Positions 54,414-63,873 of a stretch of DNA of 64,000 nucleotides are shown here, piece by piece (positions within the stretch are counted from its first letter, which is position 1; each line of letters starts with the position of its first letter). Position numbers and translations under genes: made by a program. The notes below the pieces were generated by a model. It did not search any database, was not told where the DNA came from, and saw only the letters and a list, made by a program, of their open reading frames with translations. Location of the stretch: NCBI RefSeq assembly GCF_007997085.1, contig NZ_VORR01000016.1:19948-83947 (forward strand). The letters are read 5' to 3'. This DNA is from Polaribacter sp. IC066. GTDB lineage: Bacteria > Bacteroidota > Bacteroidia > Flavobacteriales > Flavobacteriaceae.

Positions 54414-55931
54414 TTAAAAAGGCATATTGTCATCATCCCCACCAAAAGCATCTTTAGGCTCAATTCGTTGATCAGGAAAAACATCATCCGGAAAATCTGC
54501 ATTCATAGAAGATTGGAATTCTGAACTAAAACCTTCTTCTAAATCAGAGAATTTAGCCAAATGCCCAGTAAATTTTAAACGAATATTATCTAAACCACCA
54601 TTTCTGTGTTTTGCAACAATAAATTCTCCTTGACCTTCACATGGAGTGTGTTCATCATCATCCCACTCTGTCATTCCGTAATATTCTGGTCTAAAAATAA
54701 ACGATACAATATCGGCATCTTGCTCAATAGCTCCAGATTCACGTAAATCTGACAATAACGGTCTTTTAGATCCTCCACGGGTTTCTACCGCACGTGATAA
54801 TTGAGAAAGTGCAATAACGGGCACTTCTAATTCTTTTGCTAAAGCTTTTAAGTTTCTAGAAATCATTGAGATTTCTTGTTCACGGTTTCCTCCTGCTTTT
54901 CCGCCGGCAGTCATTAATTGTAAATAATCAATCACAATAATTTTTACTCCGTGTTGTGAAACCAAACGTCTTGCTTTTGCACGTAAATCGAACACAGACA
55001 GCGACGGTGTATCATCAATAAAAATGGGTGCATCAGATAATTTCTTAACCTTTACATTTAATTGTTCCCACTCATGCGGTTCTAAATTTCCTTTTCTTAA
55101 TTTTTCTGAAGTTAAACCCGTTTCTGAAGAAATCATACGTGTAATTAACTGAACAGAAGACATCTCTAATGAAAATACAGCAACACCATGACCAAAATCT
55201 ATCGCCATATTTTTTGCCATCGAAATAACAAAAGCCGTTTTTCCCATACCCGGACGTGCGGCGATAATTACTAAATCGGATGGTTGCCAACCAGAAGTTA
55301 ACGCATCTAATTTTGTGAATCCGGTTTCTAAACCAGACATTCCCTCCGAATTACCTATTTCTTGAATTTTCTTTAGAGCTTGCTTTACAAGAGATCCTGC
55401 ATCTTCTGAACTCTTTTTTAAATTCCCTTGAGTAACTTCAAAAAGCTTTGCTTCGGCATCGTCTAATAGCTCGAAAACATCAGTACCATCATCATACGCA
55501 TTTTCTATAATTTCTGATGAAATGGAAATTAATTTACGCTGAATATATTTTTGTAAGATGATTCTAGCATGAAACTCAATGTGCGCAGAAGAAGCAACTT
55601 TTTGAGTTAAACGAATCAAAAAGAAATCGCCACCAACAAACTCTAACTTTCCATTCTTTTTTAACAAGTTAGAGACTGTTAAAATATCTATGGGTTCAGA
55701 ATTTTGAAACAATTGATAAATCGCTGCATAAATTTCTTGGTGTTTAGAATCGTAAAAAGCATCAGAACTCAAGACGTCTATCACATCATCAATTCCTTTT
55801 TTATCGATCATCATTGCCCCTAGTACAGCTTCTTCTAACTCTACTGCTTGTGGGGGAATCTTCCCTTTTTCAAGACTTATAATTCTTGATTTATCTATCT
55901 TTTTTCCTGCTACAGGAGTCGTTTTTTCCAT
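54414..55931 (-). CDS. dnaB: Replicative DNA helicase DnaB
   Basis: From the ATG at 55931 (or the preceding codon at 55934) this encodes 505 residues. The N-terminal primase-binding domain contains PPQAVELEEAVLGAMMIDKKGIDDVIDVL. The RecA-like C-domain has Walker A AARPGMGKTAF (about 224-234), VFSLEMSSVQLITRMIS, Walker B KIIVIDYLQLM, and LSDLRESGAIEQDADIVSFIFRPEYY (sensor/Arg-finger region). It unwinds DNA at the fork. The frame opening at 55994 would add residues upstream of a -7 element that ends only 2-5 nt before these ATGs, so the short start is chosen and the mRNA may be leaderless. Confidence 0.96.
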   Translation of the reverse strand: MEKTTPVAGKKIDKSRIISLEKGKIPPQAVELEEAVLGAMMIDKKGIDDVIDVLSSDAFYDSKHQEIYAAIYQLFQNSEPIDILTVSNLLKKNGKLEFVGGDFFLIRLTQKVASSAHIEFHARIILQKYIQRKLISISSEIIENAYDDGTDVFELLDDAEAKLFEVTQGNLKKSSEDAGSLVKQALKKIQEIGNSEGMSGLETGFTKLDALTSGWQPSDLVIIAARPGMGKTAFVISMAKNMAIDFGHGVAVFSLEMSSVQLITRMISSETGLTSEKLRKGNLEPHEWEQLNVKVKKLSDAPIFIDDTPSLSVFDLRAKARRLVSQHGVKIIVIDYLQLMTAGGKAGGNREQEISMISRNLKALAKELEVPVIALSQLSRAVETRGGSKRPLLSDLRESGAIEQDADIVSFIFRPEYYGMTEWDDDEHTPCEGQGEFIVAKHRNGGLDNIRLKFTGHLAKFSDLEEGFSSEFQSSMNADFPDDVFPDQRIEPKDAFGGDDDNMPF

Positions 55932-55936
55932 CATTA

Positions 55937-55944
55937 CAAATGTA
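55937..55944 (-). promoter_or_regulatory. -7 element abutting the dnaB start
   Basis: Minus-strand TACATTTG is an exact TAnnTTTG match ending 2 nt before the ATG at 55934. If transcription starts 5-7 nt downstream, the message would be leaderless. No -33 TTG was found. Confidence 0.45.
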
Positions 55945-56068
55945 CTTTTTTTACAGGTGAAATTGCACTTTGAAATGTAATTTTCTTTGTTCACAAAAAT
56001 GTATAAAAATTGTGATTAGAGTGTTAATAACTCTCTAACTTCCAAAATGAAACCTTATTTTTACACCA

Positions 56069-57145
56069 ATGAAATGGAACAAAACACGGATTTTTTTGGC
56101 AATTTTTCTGCCAATTCAAGTTTTAGTACTGCAAATTGTGGCAAAAAATCCTGCATTTGTAGAGAAGTATTATTCAAACGGAATTTACCCTTACCTCTCC
56201 TCTTTTTTTAGAATTCTCTTCGGTTGGGTTCCTTTTTCTGTTGGTGATGTATTGCTAGCTTTTGCTCTTTTTGTTTTTCTTCGTTTTTTAATTCGATTGC
56301 TAAAAACGAGATTCAAAAACTTTATTCCGAAGATAATTCATTTTGTGGCAATTTTTTCTGTGGTTTATTTTTGCTTTTATCTTTTCTGGGGGCTAAATTA
56401 TTACAGAGAACCTTTGGCTAAAAATTTAGGCTATGATCAATCAAAATACACCACAGAACAGCTTACAAAAGCAACAAAACATATTATTGAAAAACTGAAT
56501 TACTATCAACTTAAAATTGCAAAAAACGATACTTTAAAAGTAGAAAACCCGTATCATCAAGAGGAAATGTATACAATGGCGATTGCTGGTTATGCTAATC
56601 TATCAAAAGAATATCCGCAATTAACCTATCAATTTCCATCTGTAAAAAGCTCATTAATGAGTACTTTACAAAGTTATAATGGCACCTCGGGTTATTTAAA
56701 TCCAATAACGGGTGAGGCGCAGGTTAATGATAAGGTTCCTAAAACAAGTTACCCAACAACGACTTGTCATGAAATGGCGCATCAAATAGGTTTTGCCGCA
56801 GAAAACGAAGCAAATTTTGTTGGTTTTTTAGCCGCTAATTATAATGACGATGTTTATTTTAAATATGCAAGTTATAGAATGGCTTTTGGATATTGTATTT
56901 CAGAAATCAGAAAACGAGATATCAATTTATCTCAAGAACTTTGGCAAACTGTACATAAAGGAATTATCAAAGATTATAATGAGAGTTATGATTTTTGGCA
57001 ACAGTATAAAAACCCTTTTGAACCAATTATTAAAAAAGGATACAGCGTCTATTTAAAAGCCAATAAACAAGCTAAAGGCATAGCCTCTTATAATTATGTA
57101 GTTGATTTGTTGCTTCATTATTTTGAAACCTCTAAAGAAATCTAG
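56069..57145 (+). CDS. DUF3810 membrane metallopeptidase-like protein
   Basis: This 358-residue protein has three hydrophobic segments in the first ~120 residues (IFLAIFLPIQVLVLQIVA; VGDVLLAFALFVFLRFLI; VAIFSVVYFCFYLFWGLNYY). A soluble domain follows with the zinc-peptidase-type motif CHEMAHQIGFAAENEANFVGFLAA (HExxH plus a downstream Glu). This is the DUF3810 family, found in Bacteroidota and Firmicutes, with unproven substrates. The N-terminal WGLNYYREPL is conserved in the family. It is divergent from dnaB. Confidence 0.9.
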   Translation: MKWNKTRIFLAIFLPIQVLVLQIVAKNPAFVEKYYSNGIYPYLSSFFRILFGWVPFSVGDVLLAFALFVFLRFLIRLLKTRFKNFIPKIIHFVAIFSVVYFCFYLFWGLNYYREPLAKNLGYDQSKYTTEQLTKATKHIIEKLNYYQLKIAKNDTLKVENPYHQEEMYTMAIAGYANLSKEYPQLTYQFPSVKSSLMSTLQSYNGTSGYLNPITGEAQVNDKVPKTSYPTTTCHEMAHQIGFAAENEANFVGFLAANYNDDVYFKYASYRMAFGYCISEIRKRDINLSQELWQTVHKGIIKDYNESYDFWQQYKNPFEPIIKKGYSVYLKANKQAKGIASYNYVVDLLLHYFETSKEI

Positions 57146-57237
57146 TTTTCTTAAAACTTTGTTAAAAACGTAAAAATTAACTTTTTCCAAAAAGCGTATC
57201 TATAAATTTAGCGTCAATTCAAAACAAATCAAACTAC

Positions 57238-60207
57238 ATGAAAAAACTATTATTCTTACTCTTTTTCTTGTCACTAACTGTTATTCAGGCACAAGATTAT
57301 TTTCCTACGGATTCGGGAGTAAAAACCACAGAAAACACAACGTTTGCATTTACCAATGCAACCATCTATTTAACTCCTGATGAAGTTATCAAAAACGGAA
57401 CGCTACTTATTAAGGATGGCAAAGTTGTAAGTGTTGGCAAATCAGTAAAAATTCCGAAAGGAGCAAAAACAACCGATTTAGAAGGCAAAATAATTTACCC
57501 TTCTTTTATTGATATTTATGCTGATTTTGGAATCGAAAAACCAAAAAGATCTTCTAGTACTTCTAGAACAACGCAGTATGATGCTTCTCGAGAAGGCTAT
57601 TATTGGAATGATCATATTAGACCCGATACAAACCCTATTGAAGATTTTAAATTTGATAGCAAAAAAGCAAAAGAATTAATCGATGCTGGTTTTGGTGTGG
57701 TAAATACACACATGCAAGATGGTATTATTCGAGGAACTGGTTTATTAGTTGCTCTAAACCCAAACGCTTCTAATGCGTATAGAATTTTAAATACAAAATC
57801 TGCACACTATTTATCTTTTGACAGAAGTGTACAAACGAGGCAATCGTATCCTAACTCTAGAATGGGCGCAATGGCTTTATTACGCCAAGTTTATAATGAT
57901 GCTAATTGGTATGCAAAAGGCAACATGAAAAATAAAGACATGGCTTTAGAAGCTTTGAACGGGAATAAAAACTTGGTTCAAATTTTTGAAACGGGCAACC
58001 ATTTAGACGCTTTAAGAGCCGATAAAGTAGGTGATGAATTTTCTGTTCAGTACACCATTGTAGGTTCTGGAGACGAATATGAACGTGTAACAGACATCAA
58101 AGCTACAAATGCAAATTTTATAATTCCGATTAACTTTAGCAATGCATATGATGTTTCAAATCCGCTTTTAGCGCAACAAATTTCCTTAAGAGATATGCGT
58201 AAATGGAATCAAGAACCTTCTAATTTAAGCGTTCTTTCTAAAAACGGCATTAATTTTGCGCTTACAACGCACGATTTAAAATCAGTAAAATCTTTTCATA
58301 AAAATCTGCAAAAAGCCATTAAATATGGTTTTGACACAACTAAGGCATTAGCAGCTTTAACAACAATTCCTGCTCAAATAATTGGTAGCACTGCTATTGG
58401 AAACTTAAAAACAGGAAGTCACGCGAACTTTATTATTACCTCTGGTGATATTTTTGATGCAAAAACTACACTCTTTGAAAATTGGGTTCAAGGTGGTCAA
58501 AATGTAATCAACGACATGAAAATCAAAGATATTACAGGTACGTACACAGTAAACGTAAATGATAAAAACTACGATTTAACCATTGCAGGCAAAGGAGCAA
58601 AACAAACTGGCGCGTTAAAAATGGAGGATAAAAAAGTAAAAGCTACATTTTCTTTTAAAGACAATTGGGTTTCTATGACCTTACATGAAGAAAGTGGTTT
58701 TACTAGAATGCTGGGAAAAGTTATTAATGTTGATAACGAAATGCAGGGAACCGCTTATGATTCCTTAGGTACTGAAACAACATGGTCTGCAAGTAAGAAA
58801 GCGATAGAAGACGATAAGAAAGAAACATCAGACAAAAAAGAAGAAAAAGAGGAAAAAGAGATGACCGTTTTTCCTGTTAGTTATCCTAATTTAGGTTTCG
58901 GAAATTTTACACAACCAGAAGCAACTACTATTTTGATAAAAAATGTTACGGTTTGGACAAGTGAAGATGACGGAATTTTAGAAAATACAGATGTCTTGTT
59001 AAAAGATGGTAAAATTGATAAGATTGGTAAAAATCTAAAAGCAAGAAAAGCGTTAGAAATAGACGGTACTGGCAAGCATTTAACAGCTGGCATTGTAGAT
59101 GAACATTCGCATATTGCAACGTCTGCTGTAAATGAAGGTGGTCAAAACTCTTCTGCAGAAGTTACCATAGAAGATGTGGTAGATCCTACAGATATTAATA
59201 TTTATAGAAATATTTCTGGAGGCACAACATCTGCACAAATATTGCATGGTTCGGCAAATCCTATCGGGGGTCGATCTGCAATTATCAAACTAAAATGGGG
59301 CGAAAATGCAGCTAATATGATGTATGATAATTCCCCTAAATTTATAAAATTTGCTTTGGGCGAAAACGTAAAGCAATCTAGAAGTTCAAACGGAGTTCGT
59401 TTTCCACAAACAAGAATGGGCGTTGAACAGATGTTTACTGATTATTTTACAAGAGCCAAAGAATATGAAGCTTTAAAGAAAAGTGGAAACTCGTATAGAA
59501 AAGATACAGAGTTGGAAACTTTGGTAGAAATTTTAAACGGAGAACGTTTTATTTCTTGTCATTCTTACGTGCAATCAGAAATTAATATGTTAATGAAAGT
59601 TGCAGAGAAATTTAATTTTAGAGTCAACACATTTACACATATCTTAGAAGGCTATAAAGTAGCCGACAAAATGGCAGAACACGGTGTTGGCGGTTCTACT
59701 TTTTCTGATTGGTGGGGTTATAAATACGAAGTTAATGACGCCATTCCTTTTAACGCAGCAATTATGCACAATGCTGGTGTAACGGTTGCTATTAATTCTG
59801 ATGATGCAGAAATGTCTAGACGTTTAAACCAAGAGGCAGCAAAAACGATTAAATATGGCGGAATGTCTGAATTAGAAGCATGGAAAACCGTAACAATTAA
59901 TCCTGCAAAATTATTACATATTGATGATAAAGTGGGTAGTATAAAGATTGGTAAAGATGCAGATGTTGTTTTATGGAGCGATCATCCGATGTCTATTTAT
60001 GCCAAAGCAGAAAAAACGATTATTGACGGAAAAGTGTTTTTTGATCTAGAAAAAGATGCAAAAAAGCGTGTAGCAATTAGCGAAGAAAAAAGTAAATTAA
60101 TTAACATGATGTTGAAAGAAAAAATGAGCGGAGGCAAAACCAAAGCACCTATGAAAAGAGGAGATATCAACTTTCAATGTGATACTTTAGAAGAACTTAA
60201 AAACTAA
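57238..60207 (+). CDS. Large secreted amidohydrolase with two amidohydrolase-like halves
   Basis: This 989-residue protein has a signal peptide (MKKLLFLLFFLSLTVIQA). The N-terminal half (about 25-440) is amidohydrolase-shaped (IKNGTLLIKDGKVVSVGKSVKIPKG, then FIDIYADFG) but lacks the metal-binding HxH, which reads YADF. A Lys/Glu-rich linker lies at about 520-545. The C-terminal half has the complete set: HxH at His623/His625 (VDEHSHIATSA), HSYVQSEINML, THILEGYKVADKMAEHG and Asp in AINSDDAEMSRRL. It probably hydrolyses a peptide- or amide-like substrate in the periplasm. It is followed after 5 bp by a related gene. Confidence 0.92.
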   Translation: MKKLLFLLFFLSLTVIQAQDYFPTDSGVKTTENTTFAFTNATIYLTPDEVIKNGTLLIKDGKVVSVGKSVKIPKGAKTTDLEGKIIYPSFIDIYADFGIEKPKRSSSTSRTTQYDASREGYYWNDHIRPDTNPIEDFKFDSKKAKELIDAGFGVVNTHMQDGIIRGTGLLVALNPNASNAYRILNTKSAHYLSFDRSVQTRQSYPNSRMGAMALLRQVYNDANWYAKGNMKNKDMALEALNGNKNLVQIFETGNHLDALRADKVGDEFSVQYTIVGSGDEYERVTDIKATNANFIIPINFSNAYDVSNPLLAQQISLRDMRKWNQEPSNLSVLSKNGINFALTTHDLKSVKSFHKNLQKAIKYGFDTTKALAALTTIPAQIIGSTAIGNLKTGSHANFIITSGDIFDAKTTLFENWVQGGQNVINDMKIKDITGTYTVNVNDKNYDLTIAGKGAKQTGALKMEDKKVKATFSFKDNWVSMTLHEESGFTRMLGKVINVDNEMQGTAYDSLGTETTWSASKKAIEDDKKETSDKKEEKEEKEMTVFPVSYPNLGFGNFTQPEATTILIKNVTVWTSEDDGILENTDVLLKDGKIDKIGKNLKARKALEIDGTGKHLTAGIVDEHSHIATSAVNEGGQNSSAEVTIEDVVDPTDINIYRNISGGTTSAQILHGSANPIGGRSAIIKLKWGENAANMMYDNSPKFIKFALGENVKQSRSSNGVRFPQTRMGVEQMFTDYFTRAKEYEALKKSGNSYRKDTELETLVEILNGERFISCHSYVQSEINMLMKVAEKFNFRVNTFTHILEGYKVADKMAEHGVGGSTFSDWWGYKYEVNDAIPFNAAIMHNAGVTVAINSDDAEMSRRLNQEAAKTIKYGGMSELEAWKTVTINPAKLLHIDDKVGSIKIGKDADVVLWSDHPMSIYAKAEKTIIDGKVFFDLEKDAKKRVAISEEKSKLINMMLKEKMSGGKTKAPMKRGDINFQCDTLEELKN

Positions 60208-60212
60208 AAATA

Positions 60213-61508
60213 ATGAAAAATATACTCTATAGTTTGCTGTTTTTCTTTTGTATAGGAAACAGCATTGCCCAACAAACACCCGCCAATAAGCAAAGTACAG
60301 CAGTTTCTATTGAAGGCGCAACAGCGCATTTAGGAAATGGACAAGTGATTAAAAATTCGCTTATTATGTTTGCCGATGGTAAAATTACATTTGTTGGAAG
60401 TGCAATGGCTAAAATTGCAAGACAAGGTACCGTAATAAAAGCTGAAGGAAAACACGTGTATCCTGGCTTTATTGCAGCAAATGCCTCTTTAGGTTTGGTA
60501 GAAATTGATGCTGTAAAAGCAAGTGCAGATTTAGATGAAATCGGTATTAACAATCCTCACATAAGAAGTTTAATAGCCTACAACGCAGAAAGTAAAGTTG
60601 TAGAATCTATGAGACCAAACGGAGTTTTAATGGCGCAAATAACGCCTAGGGGTGGCACAATTTCTGGCACTTCTTCGATTGTTCAATTAGATGCTTGGAA
60701 CTGGGAAGATGCTGCTGTAAAAATAGATGACGCAATTCATATGAATTGGCCGGGAAGTTTTGCGCGCGGTAGATGGTGGTTAGGAGAAGATCCTGGTTTA
60801 AAAGTTGATGTAAAATATGGTGAGAATATTGAGAAAATAAAATCTTATTTTACAGATGCTAAAAATTATTTAGCAAGCAACAAAGAAAAGAAACACCTGC
60901 CTTATGAGGCGACTAAAGGATTGTTTAATGGTTCTCAAAAATTGTTTATCCATGTTACTGGGCAAAGAGAAATTACCGATGCTATTACAATTGCAAAAGA
61001 AGTAGGTATTGATAATTTAGTGATTGTTCGCGGAGACGGGGCAGATAAAGTAGCCGATTTATTAGTAAAACATAACATTCCTGTTATTTTAAACAGACCT
61101 CACAGAAATTCAGATAATGAAGATGATGCCTACGATTACACCTATACCATTGCCAAGATTTTAACCGATAAAGGAGTTTTAGTAAGTATTGGTATGGAAG
61201 GACAAATGGAACGTATGAATACCAGAAACCTTCCTTTTTATGCAGGTACTTTTGCAGCTCATGGTTTAGATAAAGAAGTTGCTTTGCAATTGCTAACCTC
61301 TAACACCGCAAAAATTTTAGGAATTGATGATATGGTAGGATCTTTAGAAGTTGGTAAGCATGCTACTTTATTTATTTCTGAAGGTGATGCGCTAGATATG
61401 CGAGGCAATCTTTTAACCAAAGCCTATATTCAAGGTAGAGATATTAGTTTAGAAACACACCAAACAGAGCTTTATAAGCGCTATTCTGATAAATACAAAA
61501 CCAAGTAG
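60213..61508 (+). CDS. Secreted amidohydrolase-like protein, probably inactive paralogue
   Basis: This 431-residue protein has a signal peptide (MKNILYSLLFFFCIGNSIAQ) and the amidohydrolase scaffold (ATAHLGNGQVIKNSLIMFADGKITFVG; later LQLLTSNTAKILGIDDMVGSLEVGKHATLFI). The metal-binding HxH position reads PGFIAANASLGL, with no histidines, and no D-x-(H) pair is seen later. It resembles the N-terminal half of the preceding protein and may be a non-catalytic partner or a substrate-binding subunit. The 5-bp gap makes co-transcription and co-function likely. Confidence 0.88.
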   Translation: MKNILYSLLFFFCIGNSIAQQTPANKQSTAVSIEGATAHLGNGQVIKNSLIMFADGKITFVGSAMAKIARQGTVIKAEGKHVYPGFIAANASLGLVEIDAVKASADLDEIGINNPHIRSLIAYNAESKVVESMRPNGVLMAQITPRGGTISGTSSIVQLDAWNWEDAAVKIDDAIHMNWPGSFARGRWWLGEDPGLKVDVKYGENIEKIKSYFTDAKNYLASNKEKKHLPYEATKGLFNGSQKLFIHVTGQREITDAITIAKEVGIDNLVIVRGDGADKVADLLVKHNIPVILNRPHRNSDNEDDAYDYTYTIAKILTDKGVLVSIGMEGQMERMNTRNLPFYAGTFAAHGLDKEVALQLLTSNTAKILGIDDMVGSLEVGKHATLFISEGDALDMRGNLLTKAYIQGRDISLETHQTELYKRYSDKYKTK

Positions 61509-61545
61509 CAATAAAATTTAAATATCAACTACATGCATTTTAAAT

Positions 61546-61575
61546 AAAAAAAGCTCGCAATTTGCGAGCTTTTTC
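61546..61575 (+). terminator. Terminator after the amidohydrolase pair
   Basis: AAAAGCTCGCAA and TTTGCGAGCTTTT form a strong stem followed by TTC/TTTT. It lies 38 nt after the stop at 61508 and could also serve the convergent secreted-protein gene. Confidence 0.85.
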
Positions 61576-61605
61576 TTTTATATTTAATTTGTAGATTAAA
61601 TAAAA

Positions 61606-61974
61606 TTAATTATTGAAAGGTTTTGTTGACCATTCCCAACCAGAAAAACTCCATTTCTTTAATTTGGCATAATTATCTAAATTTAAGCCCCCTCTATTAG
61701 AAGCTCCTCCAGATCTTACATAACCAATATTTACTGTTTTTTTCTTTGTCTTACCATTAGACCAACTGCTACTTACATTATGAACTCTAACGTAAACAGT
61801 TCTTTCGTTCTGGTTAACAGCTCTAAATATTACATCATAATCACTAACTTTATAATATAAAGAAACTTCACCATCAGTTCCATGATAAGTGTATCCTGCT
61901 GTACTTTGAGAAAATATCCCAAGACTAAATAAACAAAATATTACTAGAAATAAATTAATTTTTAAACTTTTCAT
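61606..61974 (-). CDS. Small secreted protein of unknown function
   Basis: This 122-residue protein has a signal peptide (MKSLKINLFLVIFCLFSLGIFSQ) and a mature part of about 98 residues rich in Tyr, Asn and Ser. Strands are predicted by eye: YTYHGTDGEVSLYYKVSDYDVIFRAVNQNERTVYVRVHNVSSSW. The C-terminal SFSGWEWSTKPFNN is Trp-rich. It may be a small beta-sandwich surface protein. I do not recognise a family. It is flanked by two near-identical hairpins. Confidence 0.7.
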   Translation of the reverse strand: MKSLKINLFLVIFCLFSLGIFSQSTAGYTYHGTDGEVSLYYKVSDYDVIFRAVNQNERTVYVRVHNVSSSWSNGKTKKKTVNIGYVRSGGASNRGGLNLDNYAKLKKWSFSGWEWSTKPFNN

Positions 61975-62223
61975 AATTTATGTTTTAAGATTAATAGAAT
62001 ACAAATATTGAACATTATGAAAGCAATTAATATACCTAGAAATAGGTAATTTATGCTGTGTAAAATTAATTCCTTAATTAAATTAACAGCTTATATTTTA
62101 GACAGATAAATTGATAAAAAACAAACAACAATAATTTATATTTATTCATAAATATTTTAAATAGAATTTCAGAAACAACATTCAGCTAAATTTGAATTAT
62201 GACAACTTTTATATTAGTTCAAA

Positions 62224-62252
62224 AAAAAGGCTCGCAATTTGCGAACCTTTTT
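62224..62252. repeat. Hairpin related to the 61546 terminator
   Basis: AAAAGGCTCGCAA...TTGCGAACCTTTTT shares the core CTCGCAATTTGCGA with 61546-61575. It lies on the upstream side of the small secreted-protein gene with no gene end next to it, which is unusual for a simple terminator. The rest of 61975-62406 shows nothing else. Confidence 0.6.
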
Positions 62253-62406
62253 GGTTAAAATAGATAACAATAATACTGTAATCTTAAAAAAAACTTTCTC
62301 TTTTCATTGTTACTTTTTCTTTTTCAAATAATTAATAACAAGAACACAAATTACTGTTAAGCAGAGATTATCATTAGATGTATATAAAACAATACCCACA
62401 AAGAAG

Positions 62407-62414
62407 TATATTTG
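62407..62414 (+). promoter_or_regulatory. -7 element abutting the methyltransferase start
   Basis: TATATTTG is an exact TAnnTTTG match ending 5 nt before the ATG at 62420. A transcript starting at the usual distance would have almost no leader. Confidence 0.5.
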
Positions 62415-62419
62415 TAATA

Positions 62420-63217
62420 ATGAAAGAAATTACAAGCATCCAAAATTCTTATATCAAGAATCTCTTAAAACTTCAAGAAAAATCTCGTGAACGTAAAAAA
62501 CAAGGTTTATTTTTAATAGAAGGCAAACGTGAAATATCTTTAGCTGTCGCGGCTAATTACGAATTTGAAAATGTGCTTTTTTTAGAAAATTTTATTTCTG
62601 AAGATGAGATTTTACATCTTTTTAATCAAAATAGTAACAGAACCAAGATCTCTAAAGAAGTCTATCAAAAATTAGCGTACAGAGACTCTACAGAAGGTAT
62701 TATTGCTGTTGCAAAAGCAAAAAGTTTTGCATTAGAAAACATTCGTTTTAAAAATAAAACTCCTTTAATTTTAGTAGCCGAGGGCGTTGAAAAACCCGGA
62801 AATATTGGTGCTTTGTTAAGAACTGCTGATGCAGCAAATGTTGATGCTGTTTTTATTGCAAACCCAAAAAGCGACTTCTATAACGCAAACATCATCCGTT
62901 CTAGCATAGGATGTGTTTTTACCAACCAAATAGCGACGGGAACATCCGAAGAAATTATTTCTTTTTTACAAAAAAAACAAATTAATATTTTTGCCACAAC
63001 CTTGCAAAATTCAAACGAATATCATGAGGAAAATTACAACGGACCTACGGCAGTTATTGTAGGAACAGAAGCAACGGGTTTGTCAGAAATATGGAGAACA
63101 CAAGCAACGCAAAACATTCACATACCCATGCAAGGTAAAATAGATTCTATGAATGTTTCTGTTGCGGCAGCCATTGTAATTTTTGAAGCAAAAAGACAAC
63201 GATCGTTTAAATTATAA
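62420..63217 (+). CDS. TrmH/SpoU family RNA 2'-O-methyltransferase
   Basis: From the ATG at 62420 this encodes 265 residues. The N-terminal substrate-binding part is [37 protein letters not shown]. The SPOUT domain has motif 1 [24 protein letters not shown], motif 2 [15 protein letters not shown] and motif 3 [27 protein letters not shown], with the knot structure. It methylates a ribose in tRNA or rRNA; the exact site is unknown. A longer frame from 62378 would start upstream of the -7 element at 62407, so 62420 is used. It is followed at 63222 by the ROK-kinase gene. Confidence 0.92.
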   Translation: MKEITSIQNSYIKNLLKLQEKSRERKKQGLFLIEGKREISLAVAANYEFENVLFLENFISEDEILHLFNQNSNRTKISKEVYQKLAYRDSTEGIIAVAKAKSFALENIRFKNKTPLILVAEGVEKPGNIGALLRTADAANVDAVFIANPKSDFYNANIIRSSIGCVFTNQIATGTSEEIISFLQKKQINIFATTLQNSNEYHEENYNGPTAVIVGTEATGLSEIWRTQATQNIHIPMQGKIDSMNVSVAAAIVIFEAKRQRSFKL

Positions 63218-63221
63218 GTAC

Positions 63222-63873
63222 ATGAAAATATTGGGAATAGATATTGGGGGATCTGGAATTAAAGCTGCAATTGTAGATACAAAAACAGGAGAATTAACTT
63301 CTGAAAGACACCGCATTGCAACTCCAAAACCAGCTACACCAGAAGCAGTATCTAAAGTTGTAAAAGAAATGGTAGCTCATTTTAACTGGGAAAAAGCGGT
63401 TGGCTGTAGCTTTCCCACTACTATTGTTGATGGAAAGTGTATACATTCTGGAAATTTGAGTGAAAAATGGCTGAATGTAAAGGTTGATAAATTATTCAAA
63501 AAAGCATGCAAACTACCTTTTTATGTGAGTAATGATGCTGATTTAGCAGGAGTTGCAGAAGTAAGTTTAGGCGCTGGTAAAAACGAAAAAGGAGTTACTA
63601 TCGTAATTACAATTGGTACCGGAATTGGCTCTGGTCTTTTTTATGATGGTAAGTTAATTCCGAATTTAGAGCTAGGTAAAATGCTGCATTCTGATGGTAA
63701 AATTATTGAATATTTTACTGCTGATTCCGTTAGAAAAAATGAAAACTTAACCCTTAAACAATGGGCGTTAAGGTTTGATAAATTATTGGATTATACAAGA
63801 ATTGTATTTTCACCAAGTTTAATTATTTTAGGTGGCGGCATTAGCAAACGGTATGACGGTTTTAAAGAATATT
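63222..63873 (+). pseudogene. ROK family (polyphosphate glucokinase-like) gene truncated by an IS end
   Basis: The frame from the ATG at 63222 reads [23 protein letters not shown]. It continues through [41 protein letters not shown] and the sugar-binding [25 protein letters not shown] to [19 protein letters not shown]. This covers about 217 residues of a family that usually has about 245-250. At 63874 the sequence switches to an IS66-type end, and the frame then runs out at 63926. The last ~30 residues are missing, so the kinase is probably inactive or altered. Confidence 0.85.
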
